Made by a program: the position numbers and the translations under genes
The notes under the pieces: model-generated
The model's database searches: none
What the model saw: the letters and a program-made list of their open reading frames with translations, nothing else
What the model was told of the DNA's origin: nothing
In this document: positions 1-13,200 of the stretch, in pieces
How the letters are laid out: the number at the start of each line of letters is the position of its first letter
How positions within the stretch are numbered: position 1 is the first letter of the stretch
Source: Antedon mediterranea
Taxonomy: Eukaryota > Echinodermata > Crinoidea > Comatulida > Antedonidae
Assembly (NCBI RefSeq): GCF_964355755.1
Contig: NC_092677.1
Coordinates: 26,878,101-26,942,100 of the forward strand
DNA length: 64,000 nucleotides
Reading direction: 5' to 3'

Positions 1-1598
1 ACAAAATGGCGAAATATAATTCACATCAAATGTAATGCATGGAATTTGTGACATGCATCAGTGGTTATGTAATAACAAATGCAAAACAATCAGTTTACGT
101 ACACAACAATGTTGTTATGATGTGTCTCGAATAACAAAAAATAATTCAGACAGCTAAAAAATAAAATTCAAATTCATATCATTATTTTTCTTTTCGACCG
201 TAAAATAATGGTATAACCTGCAATGTCTAGCTCTGAACTATAGTAGGAGACTATGTGTGGATGATGTAACAACGCTTAGTTTAACCAAATTATATTATAT
301 TTGAACACATGGATACAATTAAATAATTCAAACATGAAATAATAAAATTAAATCACAAACAATATGGATGGATTGCAATCAATAGAGTAATAATTACTAT
401 CAGCTGCAAGCAACATAATTTATTGTGCAAAAAAATAAATTTACAGTTAATTAAACTTTCAAATTAATCTAAAGCTCTGTCTACACTATCAAACAAAAAG
501 TGTGATGTGCCTAAATATGGTAGTGATATACCCAAATATAGTAGATTGATATGATGTCATCATGTACATATATGGGCACATTCACATTTTTTTGTTACAT
601 AAAGTTTGATAGTGTAGACAGAGCCACTTATATTTTATAATCACATACAGTAGGCCTACGGTAAAAATTATTTATGGAATGGAACAATAATAAGAAAGAA
701 CACTGAACAAGTTGAAATATGGAGTTGGTCCATGTTGTTAATTAATTGTTTAAAACCAATTTTCATGACACAAATTTGTCACCAACTCATAAATTGTTAT
801 TTAAGTGACATTTTGTTTATTTTTATCCCTAACATGATCCCTAAAGTATGTTAATGAACACTGTGTTTCTTGTGAATATAAAGTTTATCAAACCATGGTA
901 TAGTAACCAGGTATAGTACTAAAAGTATAATTTATTGAAGTAGTTAATGACCTCAGTAGGTAGGTAGGTAGGGAGGTAGGTACAGTACTGTAGGGTGAAT
1001 CAGTTCCATAGTTTATTCTAGGGACCCTGATCCGATCTAAATTCATCAGTACTGTACTCTCCACAAGTCTATACCTTTCTTTAGAGTTGCATAAGAAAAC
1101 ATTTTATGAACTCAATTTAAACAGTTAATACAATTACTGTATGTGAACCGGCAGAATGTTGCTGATTGAATGTAAAAACTAAATGGATATAAAATAATCA
1201 CAGGAATTCCCACTATATAAACATCTGACCTGAAATAAACTTCTATAATATAAAGTCGACATTTATCCCTTAACAAGGAGGTCTCTTTACACTATATATG
1301 TGATATGTTTATGACACATTAGGGACCATAGCCAAGACCCAGGGTACATACAGTAATTAGACCCATTCTTCCTTGTTGTTCCAATTATAACTGTTGCTAA
1401 ATAGTGAGTCAGCTTAGAAAATTGTATAGAATGTCCCATTTTAACATCACACAATGCAACTATTTATAATACATTACTATTTTGCCTACAAAATTAATTT
1501 ATATACAGTAAAATAGAAAAGACTTCTTTGTTAATGGATTCATATTTTAAATGCAAGTTTAAATGCCAATAGACAAGCTATCTATGTATTTTTCTTAC
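1..1598. other. Non-coding sequence, left edge
   Basis: No supportable exon was found. It holds one complete MITE-A copy (471-625) and a short GGTA microsatellite near 958-982. If the minus-strand gene is real, this is intron or downstream sequence. Confidence 0.5.
471..625. mobile_element. MITE-A copy
   Basis: Terminal inverted repeats match AGCTCTGTCTACACTATC at the left and its complement at the right. They flank the family core with one to two AAATATGGTAGTGATATG motifs and CATCATGTACATATATGGGC. Non-coding, about 155 bp. Confidence 0.85.
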
Positions 1599-1657
1599 TG
1601 TAATCACCTTGAACAGGGACAATTTTCTGAGTAGGAACATTAGTTTTAAACTGCATA
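1599..1657 (-). CDS. Candidate exon 3 of the unidentified secreted or membrane protein gene
   Basis: Minus-strand acceptor (TTGTGTCAG) and donor (TTACA then GTAAGA) enclose 59 nt. It enters in phase 2, as the previous candidate requires, and reads MQFKTNVPTQKIVPVQGDY. Phase continuity over three exons is encouraging, but the family is unknown and the intron would be 3.4 kb. Treat as a prediction. Confidence 0.3.
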
Positions 1658-2086
1658 CTGACACAATTGAAGCTCATTGTCGCCAGGATTTTTACAGGGC
1701 GAATACAGTGCCAATATTTCTTCCCGACTAATGTACTTTATAATCTTCTACAGTAGAAAAATACCAAATTCTTTAAATCGTATGTTTTATCCAGCAGCAG
1801 TACATCAAAGTAATGATCTAGACAACAGCTGAAAATGATTCAGTAATCAATTACAGGGTCATTAAATTATAACGCATCATAAATTAAACCCACACCTAAA
1901 TTTTCGTACAAGAAGACACTTGAAATTCATAACTGTAACTTTTATTATGCAATGAATTTGTATTGCGTTTTAAATATGACATTGACAACATTCCGAAAGC
2001 ACAGTGGAATAGATGTTACACTTTCATCTCTCCTAATGATGTCTTGTGGAGCTGCCAACAAAACGGTGCTCATTCTTTGAGCGAGT

Positions 2087-2335
2087 GAGTGGCCGAGCGG
2101 TTAAGACAGTGGAACCGTAATTACGTAGCCATAACATCGGCAAGGGTTCGAGGCTCACTCGCTCCATGGTTCTGGTGGTAGATCGAGTCTTCTCGGATAA
2201 GGACTATAAACCGTAGGTCCAGTGTACACATAGCTCATGTGCACTTTAAAGAACCTAGTACATCTTTCGAGACGAGTAGTGGGTTACCCCGGTGTACTAG
2301 TCCACACAAACACAGCCACTGTTACACACAGCCAC
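2087..2335 (+). mobile_element. tRNA-derived SINE, class II (Leu/Ser-like) head
   Basis: It begins with a box-A-like GTGGCCGAGCGGTTAAGAC and has a box B (GGGTTCGAGGC) about 60 bp on, as in type II tRNAs with a long variable arm. A body follows that is shared almost base for base with the copy at 27858-28112, including TCGGATAAGGACTATAAACC and GGGTTACCCCGG. Two dispersed copies with the same non-tRNA tail indicate a SINE and not a tRNA gene. Confidence 0.75.
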
Positions 2336-3299
2336 TGTGCAAATTGGTCTTTACGAAAAACTAACTCACTCGCCTCACATCCCACCAAAGTGCTACAGTC
2401 TTCAAGTCTGAAGTTTGCACTAAATTGGAAGAAGAAGGTCTTCTGTCTACCATAACACTGACAAAAGGCTCACATGGTTACAGTACTGTACATCCGGGAA
2501 ACAACTACAGACCTACTAACTACTGGACTCCAGTCCTTACCTTAGCGCGTCATAATAAATAATCACCTGAATCGGTACTTTCAATGATTTGTTTTGGTTA
2601 CTATTACTATTAGAAGTACTGATAACCTTTTACTCTCGAAATCTTTCATTTTTGGTTTTAAATAAAACAATGCTTTTAGGATTCCATTAGGTAATTCTAT
2701 AGTTATTTACACAAATGAAAGTTTATTTAAACTGAAGTGAATTGAAATTATCATGGTACAGTTCTGTATTTCACAATATTTTATCTATTGAAAATAACTT
2801 TTCAAGCTATATACTTGCTCTTCGAGAGGCTAATTATTAGTTTATTTCGATAAGCTAGGCATGCAATAGACACAATATGCCGCCATTCAATTTACAGTAT
2901 CACAGTAACAACATTACCATTTAAACAATTATTTTTCAGCATTTTTTCCCCTTCAGGGCCACTGTATGTCATAAACCAGGTTGGTGTCCTAACAAGGTAA
3001 TTGGTACTACAATTTTTTTGTATTTCAAGCAATACAGGAAACAATGGAGTAGATTAAAAACAAATTACTCATAGAAAACCTGAATAGACTAATACTTTGC
3101 TCTACCATTTAAACTTTTCTATTTGAAGACTCCAGTTAATACTGTAGATTCATATGTTTCTAGATCATATTGGTTAGGGGCTGGTATTACATTTTAGGAC
3201 TTCAAACTTATACTGATAAATGAAGTAGTCTATTGATACAGTATTTATGTTAAGCTTAAAAGCAAAGTATGTGTACATACACCCTTTAAAATAAATTAT

Positions 3300-3662
3300 T
3301 GTTTACAGAAAGCAAAACTGCTAAAAACAGTCATTATAACAGACATGTACCCAACAAAGAACTTGTGAGTGAATCTGCAAGCCTTTGTCTATGGACTTGT
3401 CTGCTGCTATGGTCAATGAATGCATAGCCTGTGTGTCAATTGATTACCCTATCATGAAGGAAAAAGCCCTGAATTCATTGAACAATGCAACAATATTGAC
3501 CAAGCACATAGATCAAACAAAGGCCAAAGTGAAATTCAACCATAACAACAGAACACAAAAAAATAATTTTGTAATCAATGATTTTCTAAATTGTACATGT
3601 TCTACTACCATTATTTATAATAAATCACCTTATTCTCCCAAAGTGATTGATTTCAACAGATA
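3300..3662 (+). other. Unclassified short open region
   Basis: Around 3391-3663 the plus strand is open for about 90 codons (MDLSAAMVNECIACVSIDYP...). I see no acceptor or donor pair, domain or relative. It may be a decayed transposon fragment or chance. Confidence 0.15.
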
Positions 3663-4044
3663 ACTAATTATAAATATTTCATTCATATTTTTAATTTCAA
3701 TATTAATCACTAATGAAATAGCTTTTAATTTCAAAACCAATCGATAAATAAGATTAAGAAATAGTTTTTCTTCTTTAGTTTAAATTCAAAGCCTCTATAA
3801 ATAGAATGTAAATTGTAAGTTGAACCAGAAAAAAGGCTTTCTCCTGCTGGGGCCTACGGAATTCCAAGCTTATTGATCATAATGACTCCAGCTGTGTGAC
3901 TACAGTAAAGATATAATAAATCCTGGACAGACATAAGCCAAGAAAAATACCCCAGTATAAAGTTAGCAATGATGACTCAGCATGGTATTATTAATATGAA
4001 ACAGAAGATTACAATTAGAAAACTACAGAACCTAATCATTTGGT

Positions 4045-4150
4045 AGTGGTAAATGTGGATTGGTGATAAACATGCTTGCGCACAAATTCTAAGGTCATGT
4101 GTTCAAATCTTACATTGTCTCAGTAGCTAGATTTTGTCATGGCAGTGTTA
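4045..4150 (+). repeat. Degenerate tRNA-like SINE fragment
   Basis: The ACATGCTTGCGCAC and GTGTTCAAATCTTAC segments resemble the tRNA-like head of the SINE family seen better at 21374 and 57555. It is worn. Confidence 0.4.
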
Positions 4151-5093
4151 CCTACCAACAATTATAAGTTTATTACCTAGAAATCGTGTTCTTCCCACGC
4201 TCATCCTATACATTGTATCTTAAATATTTGTATTGTATTTCTGTTTTAACATGAATATTTTATTGGATTGTATGCTACCATGTGTTTAAAAACAAACAAA
4301 CTCTGAGTAAAGTTCACAATTTGGTTTAGAAAACACACAAGAGTAGACATAATCAATTGGCGCAAACAGTTTGTACTTTGATCAAGCGTTTTATGTTTGC
4401 ACATGTCCAACCAGTAGCAGCCTTGTATATTAGTCATATTTAATCTTCCTTAATTGCATCAACTAAATTTTATGATTTATAAATTCTCCCTGTCCAAAAA
4501 AATGTGTGTACTGCATTCTCCTATAAAACATGTACACTAATGTTGAAGCAGGGTCTCAAGGGAATGACTTTGTTGTGATTGGTCACGCCTACAATTCCAT
4601 ACAGACCTATTACACAATGACAACATTTTTAAATATAATAAAAGTAGACTCTCCACATCAAAAGGACGCAAACTTAGTGCAAGGTGATTGCATCAAAATT
4701 GAGGTGAAATTATTGATGCCATTGCACTAATTAATTTGTGCAATAGAGCAGTTAATTTGGAGTTAAAATACAATATTATTCTTGCCAATGGCATTTGAAC
4801 TATTTGCTTCCCCATTCATAAATTACTTGTAGGCTTCCACAATCCCACAGAATGCACAATAAAGTTTATTTTCCCAATGATGATTGATGTTTCCCTGAAG
4901 TGGGGACCATATTTTTAATTTTAACTTTATTTCAAACACCAGTAGGCCTACTGCAAACCTTATCTTCTGCAAAACTAGGCCTATAATATTATATAAACAA
5001 TATTGTTTTATTATCTCCATTAAATAATATAGTCAAGTGAATGCCTAGGCATCCACCCAATTATCAACAATATTCTAGAAACTAGAAACATAC

Positions 5094-5148
5094 CTTCCAA
5101 TGAATTTGTTGTTTTTACAATAAAATACCTTTTTGCTAATTGACTTCA
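5094..5148 (-). CDS. Candidate exon 2 of the unidentified secreted or membrane protein gene
   Basis: On the minus strand an acceptor (ATATGCAG) precedes 55 open nucleotides, then a strong donor (GGAAG then GTATG). In phase with the signal-peptide exon it reads KSISKKVFYCKNNKFIG, entering in phase 1 and leaving in phase 2. The VFYCKNNKFI stretch loosely resembles the start of an LDL-receptor class A module, but no CDxxxDC half was found. Support is phase agreement and splice sites only. Confidence 0.35.
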
Positions 5149-5466
5149 CTGCATATTTATGAATCAAATTAATAAATTAATTAGGATCATATATTTCACG
5201 TTATAAAAAATATAATTCCAGCATTAAACCTCTTCCAGGTGTAAAGATCCTTCGTATTGCCATGCCTAACATCTATTTATTAGATGACATTTATGCCATC
5301 CTCTACCACACATCACCTACTCCTCCCCACACTCCTCCCCCACACACCACCCGTGACACGCTCTCTGCCTGCTGCTACTACATGCTCCTAGATCCTCTCG
5401 ATCGACGTGCGTCGACAAAACAACGAATAAAAAACACCGGGCATCCATGGTTATTCATAAACTTAC

Positions 5467-5524
5467 CTCCATAACTTAGCCTAACATAAGCTAAAGCAAA
5501 CAATAATATCCTCAACGAATCCAT
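5467..5524 (-). CDS. First coding exon (signal peptide) of an unidentified minus-strand gene
   Basis: Read on the minus strand, an ATG at 5524 opens a 19-codon exon, MDSLRILLFALAYVRLSYG, followed by a clean donor (GGAG then GTAAG). The peptide has the build of a secretory signal: short charged start, hydrophobic core, small residues before a likely cleavage site. The exon ends in phase 1. The rest of the gene would run leftwards. Two downstream candidates (5094-5148 and 1599-1657) continue the same phase, but I do not recognise the protein. An isolated signal-peptide-like reading frame with a good donor can arise by chance, so confidence is moderate. Confidence 0.55.
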
Positions 5525-7245
5525 TCTCTTGCCAAGCGATACCTATTCCCTGCAATATACGTCTATTGCTAAAAAGTTTTCTACCAGAATATTTACTCCA
5601 AAATGTCCCGAGAAGCACCCTCAATACGAAACACCAGTGTCAGAGAGCAATATCTGAAGTTGTTGCATGAATTGTACAAAATTCCCTCGCGCTTGAGTTG
5701 GTCCAGCAGGCACACTGCTGATAGGCGTTCCCCAGGATATCAATGCGCCGGTTACAATAAATTGTGTTAACTCGAAAAATACACAATCTTAAACAATTTA
5801 AATACCAGATATTTTACTATTTTATACATATCCATTTATTAACTAAATATAAATGCTGTATTTAAAACATTAGTTTAATACAATAACAATAATACGTAAC
5901 TACTTTTTATTACTTCATTAATGGAATTTTGTTTGCTTACGCCAGCCGTTGAATATGTAATTAGCTGCATCTAGGCGCGTCCAACGCGCTTTTAAACGCA
6001 TCCATACTGTCGAATGTCCACAATACCAATTTTTTTGCGTGCAATATTTTGAAAAACAAAAAATGTTTAATCATACGTCGATGCAAAACAACATTAATAT
6101 TTATGTATATTATGATAAATTAATCAGCAAAAAATGTATCAGTAGGCCTAATAAGTAAATTCAAATAGAGGGCGTAAACCATAATTTAATTTTGATAACC
6201 AGATAATGACTGATGATTGATAATAATATTATTTTAATTTGTTTTAAAAAGTATAATAAAGTCGTAATATTACTGACTAAGTACTTTTATAAGTTTCAAA
6301 AAATGTTTTTATTTGTATAGGCTAAGTTGTACAATTATGAATAAATCTAAATGTTCGGAAAAGATTCCTAACATTTAAAATTTAAAAAAAAAATACCCAA
6401 AAAATGACAAATCCTGTAAAAAAAAAATCTAGTTCTTTCGTTTTGTTTAATGAATTAATGATTTATGTTGAATGAAGTTATCATTGAAAAAATAAATTGA
6501 AGATGGACTCCAGTCATTCCACTTTAATTACGATTGATTTTACCGCATAACCTATAGCCCATATAGCCTACCAGGAGGTGTTTTATTATTAAATATTATT
6601 AACTTAACTTTCAATTATTTATAATAATTACCTAAGTGCAGTGCTACACTCAATATTTAATGTACTTGGATTTAACTTTCGGCCTATAGTTTTTGTTTAA
6701 ATTTCAAACATATTTTTTCTTTCAATCAAAAAACAAATGACAACAAAGTACGAATGATGAGTTGTTTTTAATAAACACAAGTAAAAGATAAGTTCGATTC
6801 TTTGGTGAAACAATACACTATTAAATTTACTACTATCTACTACAGCTACTCTAATATATCCATAGGTTTTTTTTTTTTACATTTTATTTGGGTCAAGACA
6901 AAAATATTTATGATTTCGGGGTAGGGCCTACGTATTGTAGATCGAAAGCGAAAATGTAATATCTTTATCAATATCACTATCAGTAGGAGTATTTTTATTG
7001 TTTATTTTGTTCTCTTATTATTTCTATATAATTACAGTATTAAAATTATTATTATGTAGACCGTCAAATCAGGGAGGTATAAACATAATAATATTGTTAG
7101 TACATCCCTGGTCGGTCAGATCATGGACCTGTAGGAGGCCAGATCAGATTGTTGTTGTTCACCACTGTTACGTAACCCAAATAATATGGTACGTTGATCC
7201 TGATTGGTAGAATATTTCATAACACGTGCTGTTTTGACATCCAAA
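5525..7245. promoter_or_regulatory. Divergent upstream region between the minus-strand gene and URB2
   Basis: 1.7 kb separates the two opposing start codons. The sequence is AT-rich with a CpG-richer patch near 5690-6005. No coding signal was found. The proximal URB2 elements are annotated separately. A shared promoter is unlikely at this distance. Confidence 0.4.
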
Positions 7246-7283
7246 ATGGCAGCCCACATAACAGGTAAGAGAGCCTCCACGTG
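7198..7283 (+). promoter_or_regulatory. URB2 core promoter region: inverted CCAAT box and two CACGTG E-boxes
   Basis: An inverted CCAAT box (GATTGG, 7202-7207) lies about 40 bp before the start codon. Perfect CACGTG E-boxes occur at 7223-7228 and 7278-7283, on either side of the 19-nt first exon. The start context CCAAAATGGC also resembles a YY1 core. CACGTG is the Myc/Max site, and ribosome-biogenesis genes are classic Myc targets, so this arrangement suits the gene. Use of the sites is inferred. Confidence 0.5.
7246..7264 (+). CDS. URB2: URB2 exon 1 (six codons plus one base)
   Basis: ATGGCAGCCCACATAACAG precedes a GTAAGA donor. The phase-1 end joins to exon 2 at 22799 to give MAAHITGVHRF. 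Vertebrate URB2 also begins MAA and has a glycine near the same place. No in-frame ATG with a splice acceptor lies close upstream of exon 2. A 15.5 kb first intron is therefore needed. Confidence 0.75.
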
Positions 7284-10200
7284 TTATTGTGTTTCAATTA
7301 ATATTTACTAATGCAAATCTTTATAAAGTATATGCAAATTGATTATGGTTAGTAAATCAAATATAATAGGCCTATAATAATTTTCAAAATTGACGTTTTC
7401 TAGGCCTAAATATCTATTAGGCCTAGGCTAGCAGGCCAGGGCTAGGCCTAGCCTGTAAGTATACTATCTACTCCATGCGGAGTAGAGTAGGGCCTCAAGC
7501 TAACTACTGTAGCTAGTAGGCACGGGAAAGGTAGGCCTAGCTAGGCAAAGTGTATGTGGTGGAGAGTTAAGGTTATATTAGGGGCCAAATAAGGGTCAAT
7601 TATTAATAATAAAAATAATTGATAATTAATAACAATTAACATGCTTGTTTTGTTTTTAATTAATCCAAATTTCAATCAATCAGAAATATATACTTATAGT
7701 TTGTTTTTATTTCAATAAATTAAATAACCATATGCAAAAAGTATGTTTGGGGGTGGTTTGAATAAGAACAGAACAATCTAACAACAGGACGCTGAACTTG
7801 ACTTGCCAAGATATGCTATCGTTCGCTATAATAGTATCGGTCCCACATTATCACCTCTGTCGTTTGTTTATCGAATTGCGTACGTTTCGTTGGCGTTTGT
7901 AGCATGTTGTTGCTGCATGATTTGTGATATCAACTTATGCGATATAAATCACTACAGAATGTGTATATTCGGACCCCAAAAAGACAAATTTCTACTTATA
8001 AATAAAAAATATTATTGTATTAGGGATACCGAGAGCTGACTCCATTTTCATTACCACGATTAAACAGCGCGCACGTTACTATGCGCGCAATGTCATTGAC
8101 GCGGTATTTTTTTACTTTGGTAAACACTTTTTATTAGGTAATTATTCTGAAAATAAATTAATTATGAAAATATCCTTTTGAGTAAATATTCATTTACCTA
8201 TTATTCTATAAGATCAAGTATTTTTTATTTCCATTTCATTCAACCAAAAATGTTAATATAGTGGTTAAAAGATCGTTATCGCCTAGCGCGTATAGCTTTT
8301 GTTTACTACGAAACCCTCGGAAGGCTTAATGACCTACCATTTTCAACCTTATTTTTGTAGTTGAGCCTCTTATGACCTCAAAATGTATTTTATTCCTACA
8401 CCAAGATAATATAGTTCCACATACCATGTGGTTGTTACTAAGAAAAATATTAATTTTAAGTGCTTAAAAAACAGTTTTATCCCGATATGAGGTCTATATA
8501 ATTCGAATATTTCATAGTAACAGCCCATATACCATGAAAAATAGCTGTTTTGTCCATTTTAAAAATAATTTTTGGAAAATTCCGAGAGGCTCAACTACAA
8601 AAACGCCATTTTATGGTATGATGTCATCGCAAGCCAATCAAACCTTCGCATTCGACCGCTCCGCATGTCTCACGGTTGAACGATTTTGGATTCTCGCCCT
8701 TTGATTGGTTGACGCGAATCAACACACAGCGGAATAATTTTCTCGCAAGTGCCGTGAAGTCACATGGTGTCAGGCCTGTCCAATTACACGGGAAAATAAT
8801 GCATTGAAATTCTTCGAATGAGGTTAAATAAACACTCTTTTTTATATAATAAATAAGTACTATCATATTTGATTGAATTTTACAATGTTGATATACAAAA
8901 TATATTACTTAAAACCGTGATTTTATATAATTATTTTTACGAAAAATGACTAGTTCATACAATTGTCGACTGGGGGCGCAATTTGTTTACATCGTTCGTG
9001 GCTAAAAACGATCATTTTCGGCGATGTTTTAAACCCTATATTTCGAAAACTACAAGTCATATTTTCATAATTCTTTCTTTATTATAATATTGATACAAAA
9101 TACTAACAGGCAATGTATAATTTGTTTGCAAAATATTAACTTTTAATTTTACATCGTTATCCCTAATTGTATAAGAAAGAATTTCGCGATTTTTCGACTT
9201 ATGCGAAGCGGAGTTGACTGTATAGCTATGAAACAGAACGCTTACAATATTTTGAAATTGTTATGTGTTGTCCCACAAATTTGGCATGATGAAGACCAAT
9301 CAGAACGAATGACCAGATGACATCACTACTTTTACTCAAATAAGTCTGTTTTAAAAATATTTGTTTGTTGTAATTTTACTACCAATTATTTTCAAATTGA
9401 TTAACTCGTAATTTCTAAATATGCTAAGAATTGTTGGTGTGCACATAACGTGTGCTGGAGTGAATGGAGTCGCCATTTTTTCTGGTCCATAAGTCTATTT
9501 GTCTGATTTTATTTAGCGAGGCAACAATCTCTAAACCCTCGGGCTAAATAAAGAAGAATGAGAGCATAAAGCATGAAATTGTTGACTTATTAAGACTGGT
9601 AGATATAACAAGCATTGTATAAGACTTTGCTTAGTAGGAGACCATAGACTTATTTCTTATGTGGAAGTAATTAAAGTAAAAAGAAATGAATAATTACTCA
9701 ACAAGTTGTAATGCTTAATCCGGTCAATCTTTATAATAATAATAATAATTAATAATAATTTGTAATCTTTATGAAGAGAATAATAGTTTTTGTTTGATTC
9801 TTCATGATATTTGGCCATGTATAATGCCAACCTTTAATTTATTCAATATTAATCCTACTTCATAATTTAAGCTATACTTTCAAAAACAAGGGATGGTCAA
9901 TGTCAAAGTTCAGCAATAAGTCTTCATCCTGAAGAAGGAATGTGAAATTTAGTATTGGGAAAAGTATCAACAAAAGTAAGGTTTAAATACCAAACATCTG
10001 GTATAGAATAGATTGTTATATTTTGACTCAATATCATCAATTTAATCTCTTATTCACAAGTTAAAACCTTAATTGAAAGGATATGAATGTCTAAACATAA
10101 ATAAAGATTAAAGATGGTAAAAATACTTTGAATTTCCATGCAGAAGGACAATGTTTTAACATTCTATCTGTAGTTTATTTTTCATCAGACTTGTTAAAAA

Positions 10201-13200
10201 ACCCATTATTTTATGCCATTTCAAGGATTTACTGAATTTTTAACTTCCTTCTTGATAATTTAGAGCACTTTTCATGCAAATTGTGTATGCAAAAAGGACA
10301 ATGTTTTAACATTATATCTGTATTTTTAAATTAAAAAACCCACCATTTAAGCCATTGTAAGGATTTACACGATAATTTAGTCAACTTTTCATGCAACTTG
10401 TGTGTGAATTATGTCATCATAGGCCCACCTACCGCTTGGCACACACACAGTGTTTGAGTACAGTATAATGTATCTGAACTTTACCAATATCAGAAACATA
10501 AAAGTGGAATATTGTAAATAAATACTTAACATTCTAATTTTGTTACATGACGGAATTTATATTTAAAGAAATTGAGAAATAGAAACTGTTTTTTAAATAA
10601 ATACTATAAATTTCAATCAGGTCATTTTAGTCAAGGAAATTGTAATGAACTTGTTATAAAATTCAAGAAAAACAAAAACAAAGATGTCTACACTATCAAA
10701 CTTTATGTGTTATTGTGTCATTAAAAAAAATGGTATGTGCCCATATATGGACATGATGATGTCATATCTCTACCATATTTGACCATATCACTACCTACCA
10801 TATTTGGACATCACATATCACATTTTTTGTCACATAAAGTTTGATAGTATAGACAAGGCTTTTAGAGGTGCAAAAGTAGTCGGAAAATTTTTAGTGTGCA
10901 ATACATGATTTGTATGTTGATTTTTTTAACATTCACTGTAAACGTTGTCTTTGTTGAATTTTATATTTGAGTGAAATCACATGAATACATATACTCCTCT
11001 GTTAACTATTAACTGATGCAGCAATTTCCTTGATGCTCAATATTGATGTCTTTTTTAGCCCCTGGATGAAGTAGTCAATAGATTATTACAGCCATATGTT
11101 ATCTGTACAAAGCTGTATTCTCCCAATGATTGCATTTAAAAAACAGATCAAGAATTGAAAGTAAATTGTTATGTGAAATCCATTTTGAATTTTAAATTTA
11201 AAATAATTCGCAGTATTACCATTATGACCTGAGTATAATCACATGCTCAAATATAATTCTGCTACCTAATTTAGTGTAAATTTAAGCATGAGAAAAGACC
11301 ATTGGTAATGTAATCCAAGTATGTATGGTATTTGATGAAATAAATGTTTGTTGAATTTAAAATATCCACACCACTAATTTTCACAAATTTTCATATTTTG
11401 GCCTTTAGGATTATCATATTCATAATTTCAAATCAAATAATTTGTGTTTGTTAATATCTATAGCATACAATTATTAATAAAGTAATTTATGTGCATATTA
11501 ATAATAATTTGTATTCATAAATATAATTTTCAAATTCATATTATTCATATATCAATATTAATGTAAACAAATTAATTATTAAATTGCTTATTATGAACAC
11601 AATTTATGGGAATAATTAAATTAGGTTTATTAATAACACTTATTGCATTGTTATTCTGTTGTAGAAATATTGATTATTATCACGGACTAAATGAATCAAA
11701 TTATGAAGCAAGGCCCAGGCAATTAAATATATTACTGCACTGAATATATTGTTTGTTGTGTTCTGTTATTTAATAACATTTATTTATTTATTTATTACCA
11801 TATTTACTGAGGGTAGCCTATCCAGTTCCTAATAGAACTGATCATTCAGGGCCCTCAACATTGTTGGCCACAAAAAAACAACTGTGATCTACAGTATGTT
11901 AATGTGATATTTAATGAACGTTAGATGATTTCATGGCGAGCAATGTTGATGTGACCTAATAAGGCACCCAATCATGTGTAACATTAATGCTAATTTACTC
12001 TTTAAATCACAAAGCCAAGGTTGTAACATCAATAATACTTATCAACACAACACCATTAATATACTGTAGTAGTAGTATCCTCAATCCCATTACTCTAAAT
12101 ACTTAGTCAGTCAGCAGTAGATAACAACATGTATAAGGTCTTAAATATGGTAGTGATATGCCCAAATATGGTAGTGATATGCCCAAATATGGTAGTGATA
12201 TGCCCAAATATGGTGATGATCTGCCAAAATATGGTAGTGATCTGCCCAAATGTGGTCGTGATATGCTCAAATATGATAGTGATATGCTTGGTAGTGATAT
12301 GCTCAAATATGGTAGTGATATGCCCACATATAGTAGTGATATGACATCATCATGTCCATATATGGGCACATCTCATTCTTTTGTCACATAAAGTTTGATA
12401 GTGTAAACAGAGCTTTAGGCCTTTAAAGAACTGCCTAGATGTACTTTTGAAGATGTTAACCTAAATTAGTACCATGCATATGCAATGGTTGCTGATGAAA
12501 CAAATTAATTTAGAATCAATATAAGTATTGCGGCTTATACTGTATACATGTATACATATTGTAGTTTTTATATATATATCTAGGGCTGTTCCGCCGTACC
12601 ACGCCGAGAATGTTAAAGAGTCGCTATCCAACGAGGTTGAACAATACCATGACAGCCCCAGTGGTCTAATGGTTAGGACATCTGCATATCAAGCAGGCGG
12701 TTCGAGTTCGAGTCTCGGTTGGGGCAACTTTTTCTCATTCTCACAGATTTCCTCATCTTTATCGTTTCAAATTAATTAATTAAATTTCAGTATATCACCA
12801 GGCGGTTTCGAATTAATTTTCATTGCCTAATGTAATTAATTTGAAACGATAAAGATGAGGAAATCTTTGAGAAAGAGAAAAAGTCGCCCCAACCGAGACT
12901 CGAACTCGGACCGCCTGCTTGATATGCAGATGTCCTAACCATTAGACCACTGGGGCTTTCATGGTATTGTTCAAACTCGATTGGATATACTGTATATATA
13001 AATATTACTGTCACTGTTATTCAAATATGTTAATGTACTTCACTGTGCTTGATTTTCTACATGCATTGAAAGACATTTAAAACTATTATGTGTTAGATGA
13101 GGTATAAATATAAACACATAATTATCAATAGAATATCTCGGAATTATTAATATGACTTTTTAAAATACGTTTCAAACATTGATACATTCGTTTCTATCAA

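Noticed and set aside
2087-2170. Functional tRNA-Leu or tRNA-Ser gene
   Set aside because: The box A and B words are present but no full cloverleaf closes, and the same non-tRNA tail occurs at 27858, so it is a SINE.
7803-8039. 78-codon plus-strand frame in URB2 intron 1
   Set aside because: Only an alternative start codon, no domain, no splice sites, and composition like the surrounding non-coding DNA.
12103-12391. Three overlapping repeat-like reading frames
   Set aside because: Same 21-bp MITE-A motif as at 56.6 kb, not protein coding.
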